NCBI GenBank assembly: GCA_030605085.1 | Contig: JAUWBH010000140.1 | Span: forward strand, 1 to 16,788 | Direction: 5' to 3' | DNA length: 16,788 bases | From: Promethearchaeota archaeon | Lineage (GTDB): Archaea; Asgardarchaeota; Lokiarchaeia; Sigynarchaeales; SOKP01 | Shown: one piece after another, positions 7,955 through 14,042 of the stretch | Numbering within the stretch: the stretch's first letter is position 1 | How the letters are laid out: each line of letters opens with the position of its first letter | Position numbers and translations under genes: made by a program | The notes under the pieces: model-generated | What the model saw: the letters and a program-made list of their open reading frames with translations, nothing else | Databases searched by the model: none | Told to the model about the DNA's origin: nothing

Positions 7955-8680
7955 TTATATCTTTATGAAAAGTTTTTTTAAAGGCTCAGGTAAATTCCAG
8001 CCAAGATAAAACAAAATAGCAGAGGCAACCAAAATTATTCTTACTATGAATATTGGCGCGGTAGTTAAAGAAATAAAACCATCAAGAAAAGCCCCAAAAA
8101 CGAACGATATCATAGCAATCAAGAGAAATTTTGCTTTTAATTTTACTTCTGGCTTTTCGCTCTTCCAGCTTATTCCAATAAACCAAAATAAAGATATAGA
8201 TATCGATGCCAAAACGAATATTAAATAGAGCTGTAATATTCCTATAAATCTTCCATCAATAGGGGGAGTACTTAACACTCCGTGTCTGTCAGGGTTTGTA
8301 AAGAGAATATAGAAATAATAGATCTCAAATAATATCCCGATAACAGCGTATATAGCCATAATGATCTTTTGCTTTTCTTTAAACAGAAGTTCGGTTATTG
8401 TCCACATCCAGAACATAAGTGTAATTGCAGCCCAAGAAAAACTGAGGAAAATATAAACAGCTATTGAAAGACCTTGCCCAGTTGTAACTATCATCAAAAA
8501 AGAAACGCCGCTGCCAATCCACACCAAACCTTGTCCAAGTAATCCAATACCCCACCAAATGAAGTTTTTATCTTTGACTTTTAGATATTTTAAAGCTGTT
8601 AATACACCGACTAGTATAAAGATAATAACAATAATTAAACTAAACAATCCATTAAGAAATTCTATAGTTGTTAGCTCAAT
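7955..8680 (-). CDS. Seven-helix membrane protein of unknown function (copy 1)
   Basis: This is an unrecognised 241-aa integral membrane protein. Seven hydrophobic segments lie near residues 12-32, 41-64, 72-96, 103-124, 141-165, 180-201 and 204-226. Lysine-rich loops after helices 1, 3 and 5 and at the tail (KVKDK, FKEKQK, EKPEVKLKAK, LKKLFIKI) predict an outside N-terminus and inside C-terminus, as in 7TM receptors. Helix 7 has no lysine, so a retinal protein is unlikely. The first usual start (TTG, 8647) would drop eleven residues that are conserved in the paralogs. I start at ATT 8678-8680, five bases after GGTGAT, giving an N-terminus of (M)ELTTIEFLNG. No upstream in-frame ATG or GTG exists before a TGA. 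It follows copy 2 on the same strand by about 106 bp and could be co-transcribed with it. Function is unknown; a sensory or receptor-like role is only a guess. Confidence 0.75.
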   Translation of the reverse strand: MELTTIEFLNGLFSLIIVIIFILVGVLTALKYLKVKDKNFIWWGIGLLGQGLVWIGSGVSFLMIVTTGQGLSIAVYIFLSFSWAAITLMFWMWTITELLFKEKQKIIMAIYAVIGILFEIYYFYILFTNPDRHGVLSTPPIDGRFIGILQLYLIFVLASISISLFWFIGISWKSEKPEVKLKAKFLLIAMISFVFGAFLDGFISLTTAPIFIVRIILVASAILFYLGWNLPEPLKKLFIKI

Positions 8681-8685
8681 AATTC

Positions 8686-8691
8686 ATCACC
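8686..8691 (-). promoter_or_regulatory. Shine-Dalgarno GGTGAT for ATT start, copy 1
   Basis: GGTGAT on the minus strand matches the anti-Shine-Dalgarno end of archaeal 16S rRNA. It lies five bases before ATT (8678-8680). The same geometry recurs in copies 2 and 3, which decides the start. Confidence 0.6.
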
Positions 8692-8786
8692 AATTTAAAA
8701 CAAATTTGTAACTAAATTATAACATTAAGAATATAAAAATATATGTTAATTTTATAGATTTTATTTTTATTTGCTATAGTTATAAC

Positions 8787-9515
8787 TTACTCCTTCTTTA
8801 ATAATCGTTTTTTTACGAATTCGGGTAAAATCCAGCCAATGTAAAACTCAATAGCTGCGGAGATTAAAATTATTCTTATTATGAATATTGGTGCGGTAGT
8901 TAAAGAAATAAACGCATCAACAAAAGACCCGAAAATAGATGTGATCATAGCAACTAAAAGAATTTTTGACTTTAATTTAACTTCAGGATTCTCAGTTTTT
9001 AAGCTTTTCCCAATAAATATGAATAAAGATACAGATATCGACGCGATAACGAATAATGTAAAAATACGACTAATTCCGATATATGTAGAATCAATAGGAG
9101 GTGTGCTTAATGTTCCAATTACGCTAGGATCTGTAATGAGATAAAAGATAAGATATGCATCAAATGATATCCCTATAACAGCATATATCACCAGAATTAT
9201 CTTTTGTTTTTCTTTAACCATAAGTTCGGTCATTGTCCACATCCAGAAAAATAATGTGATTGCCATCCAAAAAGTCATTAAGAAAAAATATGTCCCTGGA
9301 GAGAGCCCTTCCCCAGTTTGAACTATCATCAAAAAAGAAACACCGCTACCAAGCCAAGGCAAACCTTGTCCAAGTACTCCGATACCCCACCAAATGTAGG
9401 TTTTATCTTTAACTTTTCGATATTTTAAAGATATTAACACACCAACTAGTATAAAGATAATAACAATAATTAAACTGAACATTCCATTAAGAAATTCTAT
9501 AGTTGTTAGCTCAAT
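8787..9515 (-). CDS. Seven-helix membrane protein of unknown function (copy 2)
   Basis: This paralog of copies 1 and 3 is 242 aa long from the ATT at 9513-9515. An internal ATG at 9482 would give 231 aa but would omit the conserved ELTTIEFLNG leader and lacks its own Shine-Dalgarno. It has seven hydrophobic helices with positive inside loops (YRKVKDK, VKEKQK, ENPEVKLKSK, KKRLLKKE). Shared markers with copy 1 are WWGIG, GSGVSFLMIV, FWMWT-TEL, LSTPPID and TTAPIFI-RIIL. GGTGAT lies five bases before the ATT. It is the upstream member of the tandem pair. A 20-bp element shared with the region upstream of copy 3 lies about 130-145 bp before the start and may mark the promoter region. No enzymatic motif or retinal lysine is seen. 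Confidence 0.75.
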   Translation of the reverse strand: MELTTIEFLNGMFSLIIVIIFILVGVLISLKYRKVKDKTYIWWGIGVLGQGLPWLGSGVSFLMIVQTGEGLSPGTYFFLMTFWMAITLFFWMWTMTELMVKEKQKIILVIYAVIGISFDAYLIFYLITDPSVIGTLSTPPIDSTYIGISRIFTLFVIASISVSLFIFIGKSLKTENPEVKLKSKILLVAMITSIFGSFVDAFISLTTAPIFIIRIILISAAIEFYIGWILPEFVKKRLLKKE

Positions 9516-9520
9516 AATTC

Positions 9521-9526
9521 ATCACC
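9521..9526 (-). promoter_or_regulatory. Shine-Dalgarno GGTGAT for ATT start, copy 2
   Basis: GGTGAT on the minus strand lies five bases before ATT (9513-9515), identical to copy 1. Confidence 0.6.
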
Positions 9527-9633
9527 AATTTAAACTAAATTTGTAAATAAATTAATTATAATATTAAGAATATAAAAATATAAGTTATTTTATAGATCTT
9601 CTCCCAAAAATGAATATTTAATCTAATTTTTTT

Positions 9634-9640
9634 CACCTCC
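9634..9640 (-). promoter_or_regulatory. Strong Shine-Dalgarno GGAGGTG without an obvious gene
   Basis: The minus strand reads GGAGGTG followed by seven A. It is the best Shine-Dalgarno match in the window. The only frame it could serve starts at a non-standard codon (ATT, 9624-9626) and spans about 23 codons, reading roughly (M)RLNIHFWEKIYK before a hydrophobic end and a stop near 9555. It may be a leader ORF of the membrane-gene pair, or a leftover start of the decayed fourth copy. Confidence 0.35.
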
Positions 9641-9641
9641 T

Positions 9642-9661
9642 TTTTAGTGTTTCAGAAGAAA
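9642..9661. repeat. 20-bp element upstream of membrane gene copy 2
   Basis: This stretch contains GTGTTTCAGAAG and is identical over 20 bases to 12089-12108. Both copies lie on the 5' side of minus-strand membrane genes, 127-146 and 86-105 bases before the proposed ATT starts. They could be a shared regulatory site or relics of the duplication. Confidence 0.55.
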
Positions 9662-9695
9662 TTATAAATTCAATCTTACATCTGGTTGTGACACT

Positions 9696-10115
9696 TCAGC
9701 GATAGTCGGGAATAAATGAGATTACCGAAGGCTCTATGTTAAATACAATATATCCTCTAAGTACGTTTACAGGAATAGGAATTAGTATTCCCAAAAACCA
9801 CGGTTCCACTGACCAATCTATGGTATAAGCATCCTTTTCCTCTTCTTCGTTACATTTTTGTCTATTATAATCGTTAGGGACTTCCAAAAGTTCAATAGGT
9901 TCTTCCAAAAGTCCAATTGGTTCTTCGTCTATATCACAGTCGAGATTAAATTCATTGTCGGGATCAATAAAATACCAAAGCATTAAAGATATAGATATTG
10001 ATGCGATAACGAACAATGTATAAATCACAGTAATTCCGTGATATATTGAATTAATAGGGGGAGTGTCTAATGTTCCGATTACGCTAAGGGATTCATTTTT
10101 ATCATTAAAAGACTT
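9696..10115 (-). pseudogene. Decayed fourth copy of the seven-helix membrane gene
   Basis: An open frame runs from after a TGA (10116-10118) to a stop at 9696. Its part from about 10088 to 9966 reads LSVIGTLDTPPINS, then ITVIYTLFVIASISISL. This clearly matches the loop 4-5 and helix 5 of copy 2 (SVIGTLSTPPIDS; FTLFVIASISVSL). Helices 1-4 are absent upstream. Past helix 5 the frame leaves the family and becomes acidic, including EEPIGLLEEPIELLE and NEEEEKD, and ends with another hydrophobic patch. A GTG at 10028 allows a 110-aa product, but a functional gene is unlikely. It lies between the two zinc-ribbon/membrane modules and marks a third duplication event. Confidence 0.65.
9882..9923 (-). 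repeat. 21-bp tandem repeat (two units) in the decayed copy
   Basis: The units 9882-9902 and 9903-9923 differ at only two positions. They encode the seven-residue pair EEPIGLL/EEPIELL in the acidic tail. This is a recent slippage-type duplication. Confidence 0.75.
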
Positions 10116-10118
10116 TCA

Positions 10119-10316
10119 AACGAATGAGATTATTGAACTCTTTAATTTATTTTCGATTGTATAATTTTATTATGAATCTCCTATGTAGATAATCCCAAGA
10201 GTGATTATTGTTAATTTTCTCTGTACACAGAATTGTAAAAATTTAAATTTACATAAATGATAAAGATCTTAAGGTAATTTTCTTTTAAGAATATAAAACC
10301 ATTTTTTTTAGGAATA
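10119..10316 (+). promoter_or_regulatory. Upstream region of zinc-ribbon copy B
   Basis: No gene is seen in this stretch. TATAAAA at 10292-10298 is centred about 22 bases before the ATG, which would give an almost leaderless transcript. AGGA just before the ATG instead suggests a leadered one. Both readings are weak in such AT-rich DNA. Confidence 0.3.
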
Positions 10317-11156
10317 ATGGCTTCAGTAAAAGTTTCTTGTCCATCTTGCTCAAACGAAGGATATATAGAAGTTCCAGAAGGACAATTACGGAGCTCTTTA
10401 AGTGGCATTTTAGCTGTAAATGTGGATACTATTTGTTCACATTCGTTTATTGTATATATAGATAAAGATCTCAATGTCAGAGATTCATTGCTTGTAGATT
10501 TTAGGGTGGAGCTTCCAAAAGTACCTATACCAGAAAAAATTAAAGCCGACAAAATTCCTAAAAAAGACATCGTTGATATAGATTTAATTAAGCTAAATAT
10601 ACCTGCCACGCTACTTACATACGTCCTCAAGTCAATTTTCTTAAAACAAAAAATAGTTCTAATTTCCGACCAAGAATTTTTACACAACCAAATTTATAAT
10701 TTCATTAAATACATAACTCAAAATACTTTCGAAATTGATATCATTATACTTACAGAAGAAACATACAATAATAATAAAAAGTCCTATAAGTATTCAATGG
10801 TTTTTGAAAATATTAATATCCTTAGAAATTTTAAGAATCTCATCAATCCCAAGAAATTATCTGTAGAAAAACAAATTGTAAATAGATTTTTGACTGAATA
10901 TGATTTAAGCTATAGTTATATTGTCCTTAAGAACGACATTCAATGGACTTTTATATTGTCAAAAGCAATTGTAGATATTATTAACGATTATAAAGAAAAA
11001 AATGAAACTGTAAATACATTAAAAATAAGAGCACAATTAGAAAAATATTATGAAATTAAAATAAACACGATATATTTACAATTCTTAATGAAAATTGTTG
11101 AAGATTACTTTGGGGTTGCCGTTCCTTCTATGACTAATAGTTTTCTTGAAGCATAA
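10317..11156 (+). CDS. Zinc-ribbon protein of unknown function (copy B)
   Basis: This 279-aa paralog of the protein at 6989-7834 starts at ATG with AGGA six bases upstream. It has CPSC (8-11), ICSHSF near residue 40 and VRD-x3-DF, as in copy A. Residues 1-80 are only about half identical to copy A, whereas from IPKKDIVDID onward the proteins are mostly identical, with IVNRFL, ETVNTLKIRAQLEK and MKIVEDYFGVAVPS unchanged. It is soluble and has no signal peptide. It is convergent with membrane copy 3, 118 bp away across a bidirectional terminator, repeating the arrangement of copy A. A zinc-dependent cytosolic partner of the membrane protein is plausible but unproven. I cannot name the fold of the C-terminal part. 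Confidence 0.78.
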   Translation: MASVKVSCPSCSNEGYIEVPEGQLRSSLSGILAVNVDTICSHSFIVYIDKDLNVRDSLLVDFRVELPKVPIPEKIKADKIPKKDIVDIDLIKLNIPATLLTYVLKSIFLKQKIVLISDQEFLHNQIYNFIKYITQNTFEIDIIILTEETYNNNKKSYKYSMVFENINILRNFKNLINPKKLSVEKQIVNRFLTEYDLSYSYIVLKNDIQWTFILSKAIVDIINDYKEKNETVNTLKIRAQLEKYYEIKINTIYLQFLMKIVEDYFGVAVPSMTNSFLEA

Positions 11157-11231
11157 AAAATATAAAAAACAAGAATTTACTACCATTATTTTAATTATCG
11201 AATAAAAATAATATAATGGATAAAAATAAAA

Positions 11232-11257
11232 AAAAAGAAATTTTTGGTTTTCTTTTT
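11232..11257. terminator. Bidirectional hairpin/T-tract terminator
   Basis: AAAAAGAAA (11232-11240) pairs with TTTCTTTTT (11249-11257) around an 8-base loop, between the convergent genes ending at 11156 and 11275. Each strand ends in a T-rich run, so it could serve both genes. Confidence 0.5.
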
Positions 11258-11274
11258 ACTATAGTTATTATAAC

Positions 11275-12003
11275 TTACTCCGTCTTTAAGAATAGTTTCT
11301 TTACAGGTTTGGGTAAAATCCAACCAATGTAAAACTCAATAGCACAAGAAATCAAAAGGATTCTTACTATAAAAACTGCTACGATATTTACGCCAACATA
11401 ACCATCTAAAATTGATCCGATAATGAGCGATATTATACCGATCAAATTAAATTTTGCTTTTAATTTAATTTCAGGATTGTCAGATTTTAAGCTACTCCCA
11501 ACTAACAATAATAAAGATACGCTTACTGTTATTAAAATGAATATAGCATATAGCATGCTTAATCCGACGTAATTAATATCAAGAGGAGGATCAATAAATC
11601 TTCCGATTACAAGTGGATTGTTTACGAGGTAGTAGAGAAGATAAATCTCAAAAATAATTCCAAAAATAGCATATATTCCTAGAATTATTTTTTGTTTATC
11701 TTTATACTTAAGTTCAGTGATTGTCCACATCCAGAAAAATAATGTGATTGATTGAAAAAATAAACTTAGGAATAAATATTGTGCTAATGTTAAAGGTTCT
11801 CCTCCCATAATTATTATTAAAAAAGAAAATCCACCGCCAGACCAAGGTATACCCACTCCAAGTATTCCAATACCCCACAAAATATAGGTTTTATTCTTGA
11901 CTTTAAAATATTTTAAAGCTATTAATATCCCTACTATTGCAAAGATAAAAAAAATCAATAGACTGAAGATTCCATTAACAACTTCTATCGGTTCTAAATT
12001 AAT
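11275..12003 (-). CDS. Seven-helix membrane protein of unknown function (copy 3)
   Basis: This is the most diverged intact paralog, 242 aa from ATT 12001-12003. The first usual start (TTG 11958) would remove fifteen residues. The restored N-terminus (M)NLEPIEVVNGIFSL aligns with (M)ELTTIEFLNGLFSL of copy 1, and GGTGAG lies five bases before the ATT. It has seven hydrophobic helices, with YFKVKNK, YKDKQK, DNPEIKLKAK and KPVKKLFLK as positive inside segments, so N-out/C-in. Shared markers are GIGILG, FFWMWTITEL, FYIGWILP and the PE(V/I)KLK loop. It is convergent with zinc-ribbon copy B. The M16 protease gene ends about 210 bp upstream on the same strand, but the gap and the private upstream element suggest a separate transcript. 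Function is unknown. Confidence 0.75.
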   Translation of the reverse strand: MNLEPIEVVNGIFSLLIFFIFAIVGILIALKYFKVKNKTYILWGIGILGVGIPWSGGGFSFLIIIMGGEPLTLAQYLFLSLFFQSITLFFWMWTITELKYKDKQKIILGIYAIFGIIFEIYLLYYLVNNPLVIGRFIDPPLDINYVGLSMLYAIFILITVSVSLLLLVGSSLKSDNPEIKLKAKFNLIGIISLIIGSILDGYVGVNIVAVFIVRILLISCAIEFYIGWILPKPVKKLFLKTE

Positions 12004-12008
12004 AGTTT

Positions 12009-12014
12009 CTCACC
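12009..12014 (-). promoter_or_regulatory. Shine-Dalgarno GGTGAG for ATT start, copy 3
   Basis: GGTGAG on the minus strand lies five bases before ATT (12001-12003). The surrounding bases differ from copies 1 and 2, so the shared spacing is not merely recent duplication. Confidence 0.55.
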
Positions 12015-12088
12015 TATGTAAAATAAGTTTCTTATAAATAATAACAGAACTTGTATTTAATTGTTTAGTGATCTTGTGTTAAAATTAA

Positions 12089-12108
12089 TTTTAGTGTTTC
12101 AGAAGAAA
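12089..12108. repeat. 20-bp element upstream of membrane gene copy 3
   Basis: This stretch is identical over 20 bases to 9642-9661. It is the only strongly conserved piece outside the genes between the two modules, and it sits on the 5' side of copy 3. Confidence 0.55.
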
Positions 12109-12214
12109 ATAGAACTTTATCTTAATAACCTCTTTTCTTTCGTATCTAATTTTGAAACGAAAATCCACTTAGACTTAACCTTTAACAAGTATTAATTTAA
12201 GTAATTGTTAATTT

Positions 12215-13399
12215 TTAATTTTTTCCGATAATTAATACTTTTCCAATTTGTTTATTTCTAACGGAATTAGCAAAATCTCTGAACTCTTCCCAATTAGGCT
12301 TATTTTTTAAATCCTCAAACGTACAATTTAAAACGTAAGTTGTATATTCAAAAGCAAATCTCAGATTAATATCGTTCTTAGCTTTTATTTTATTTAGGGC
12401 GGATGTTTTTAATACATTCTCATAAATTTTTTCATCATCTACTATAAAATTTTTTTTTAGTTCATTGTACACTTTATGTAACGCTGTCATTTTTAAGGAA
12501 TGTAAGCAATTATTCTTATTTCCGCACAAGTCTTTTTCTAACTCTTTTGATTTTTTTATTATTTGTTTATAGCTTGTTATACACATTGTATTGAATTGGG
12601 GAAGTATGTGATTCAATCCCGCAAAAGATTGTGAAGCACTAACCGAATAGCAATAATTCTTTTGTTCCCTTAGAATTCTGAAAAAAGGGGCATCCATTTC
12701 GTTTAAATAATCTTTTAGAGCATAAGAAGCTAAAGAAGGTTTTTCATCGTAAAACAATATAATTGCCGAAAATGGAAAATCTTTAACTTCCTTTTCGTAA
12801 TTTCCCTTTACTTTTATTTCTTTTACATTATTTAAAGGGGGTCCATTTTTTAAATTTAATAAAGAGGGCACATCTTCTCCATTATGTAGGAACAATACTG
12901 CGTTATTGCGGTTTATAAACTTGTCGTAAAGACTAATTAGATGAGACGAGGTTATATTTTCTATATTTTCTGGAGTGCCTATAATTGTTAGATCTTCATT
13001 GAAAAGTTCTCCAAAAGCTTTAATGAATATATTCTTTTGTTCCTTTACTCTATTATAATATTCTTGTAGAAGAATTTTTCTCTCTCTTTCAATTTCTTCT
13101 TTTAAAAATAAGGCATCATTTAAAATCGAATTCAGTAGGGTTATTGTTTTAGGCATGTCTTGTTTTAATACAGTCGCATTAATTAATAACTCCTCTGGTG
13201 TAGTTTCTATTTTGAAGGCCTTTAACCCTCCTAATTTAGTTATTTCTCTAGTTAAAGATTCTGCGCTGTATGCCTTATTAGATTTGAAGAGCAAATGCTC
13301 TAGAAAATGACGATCTCCAGGAATAATATCCCTTCCCGTAAATATTAAATTAAAGGAAAAAAGTTCTTCATTGATCGTTGGAATTTTATATAGTTTCAT
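12215..13399 (-). CDS. M16-family (insulinase/pitrilysin-type) zinc peptidase
   Basis: This 394-aa single-unit M16 peptidase has the inverted zinc motif HFLEH at 31-35 (H31 and H35 ligands, E34 catalytic). The third ligand is probably E113 in the LLQEYYNR stretch, 78 residues later, as the family spacing requires. A GTPENI segment (141-146) and the C-terminal-domain signature LREQKNYCYSVSA (243-255), the LREK-x-LAYSV of the family, are also present. It is a little shorter at the N-terminus than typical 420-aa members. There is no signal peptide, so it should act in the cytoplasm. The ATG (13397-13399) lies 8 bp after the stop of the S26-like gene, so the two are surely co-transcribed. M16 enzymes cut short peptides and often process leader peptides in RiPP operons such as PQQ. 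With radical SAM genes upstream, a peptide-maturation role is likely but inferred. Confidence 0.85.
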   Translation of the reverse strand: MKLYKIPTINEELFSFNLIFTGRDIIPGDRHFLEHLLFKSNKAYSAESLTREITKLGGLKAFKIETTPEELLINATVLKQDMPKTITLLNSILNDALFLKEEIERERKILLQEYYNRVKEQKNIFIKAFGELFNEDLTIIGTPENIENITSSHLISLYDKFINRNNAVLFLHNGEDVPSLLNLKNGPPLNNVKEIKVKGNYEKEVKDFPFSAIILFYDEKPSLASYALKDYLNEMDAPFFRILREQKNYCYSVSASQSFAGLNHILPQFNTMCITSYKQIIKKSKELEKDLCGNKNNCLHSLKMTALHKVYNELKKNFIVDDEKIYENVLKTSALNKIKAKNDINLRFAFEYTTYVLNCTFEDLKNKPNWEEFRDFANSVRNKQIGKVLIIGKN

Positions 13400-13407
13400 T
13401 TTTACTT

Positions 13408-13974
13408 TTATTTCTTTCTTTTATCTTTATCAAAATAGAATTTAAAATCAACTTTTTTGAAATTTCCAAACACATCAAGAGATCTTTCGGTTTCAGGATT
13501 AAAAGCAAGATTATCTTGTATTTTATTACCGCATTTAGGACAAAGCGTAGATATTTTTTTAAGAACAACTCCCATAATTTCGGATTCGGGAATAAGGGTT
13601 GGGCTTAAAGGATCATATTCCACAAGAACATAATCTTCTGTTCTCTCTAAAACTTTGAAACCAGTATCCATTGTTGTATTATTGTCTCCTCTTGTTTTAA
13701 AAAAGAATTTTCCATCCCTCTTTTCTTTATGGACAACTCGATGGATTACTGGATAACCTTTATATCTTTGAAGGAATAGATCATCATATCCACCATTTCG
13801 AAAGAACTCTTGATTCACAACGATAATGTCCCCTATCTTGATATCCTCTGGGGCTTTTTCCCCACATATCACAATATCTCTAGGGTTAAGAGTGGGGATC
13901 ATTGATTCGCTGTGAATTTTATAAAAAATCACTTTTTTCTTTTTTTCCATATTCATCATTATTTGTTTCGTCAT
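13408..13974 (-). CDS. Soluble S26 (signal-peptidase/LexA-fold) protease-like protein with CPxCG knuckle
   Basis: This 188-aa protein has the S26 signature SESMIPT with Ser24 as nucleophile, HRVVH with His78 at the general-base position (archaeal/ER type, where bacteria use Lys) and TRGDNN with Asp97. It differs from ordinary archaeal signal peptidase I in lacking a recognisable transmembrane segment at either end. It begins with a Lys-rich stretch and carries CPKCG (145-149) plus a charged tail. One CPxCG pair could bind zinc only with a partner or as a dimer. The start is the ATG at 13972-13974, with later in-frame ATGs possible (M6, M7, M9). No Shine-Dalgarno is seen. It is followed at 8 bp by the M16 peptidase and preceded, 68 bp upstream, by a radical SAM gene. 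It probably cleaves a peptide or protein made or modified by this cluster. Confidence 0.75.
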   Translation of the reverse strand: MTKQIMMNMEKKKKVIFYKIHSESMIPTLNPRDIVICGEKAPEDIKIGDIIVVNQEFFRNGGYDDLFLQRYKGYPVIHRVVHKEKRDGKFFFKTRGDNNTTMDTGFKVLERTEDYVLVEYDPLSPTLIPESEIMGVVLKKISTLCPKCGNKIQDNLAFNPETERSLDVFGNFKKVDFKFYFDKDKRKK

Positions 13975-14042
13975 AAAGTTTAAAAATATCGGACTTCTTT
14001 TACTATGTTCATGATTTATAAGGATGTATAAAATTTTTTAAT

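Larger units (their letters stand above)
7955..9600 (-). repeat. Tandem duplication of membrane-protein gene plus its 5' flank
   Basis: Two units, about 7955-8760 and 8787-9600, are homologous over the whole gene and about 120 bp of upstream DNA. The upstream part is nearly identical (8648-8697 against 9483-9532, including GGTGAT and the first eleven codons), while much of the coding body has diverged. Conservation of the untranslated flank beyond coding need points to a recent duplication, conversion, or selected regulatory sequence. Confidence 0.7.

Noticed and set aside
7955..8647. Rhodopsin or other retinal-binding 7TM identity for the membrane proteins
   Set aside because: Helix 7 has no lysine for a retinal Schiff base, and none of the rhodopsin motifs is present in any of the three copies.
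9482..9482. ATG 9480-9482 as start of membrane copy 2
   Set aside because: It lacks a Shine-Dalgarno. The homologous column is TTG in copy 1 and ATC in copy 3, and eleven conserved upstream codons would be lost.
8641..9600. CRISPR-like repetition from the recurring blocks around the membrane genes
   Set aside because: The repeats are two gene-sized tandem copies, not short repeats with unique spacers.
10211..10687. 158-codon frame on the minus strand
   Set aside because: It is antisense to the start of zinc-ribbon copy B and its upstream DNA. It resembles no family and lacks a ribosome-binding site.
13386..13568. 60-codon minus-strand frame overlapping the S26 and M16 genes
   Set aside because: It overlaps the 3' part of the S26-like gene, whose motif-bearing frame is convincing. 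This one shows only low-complexity Lys/Ile/Leu.
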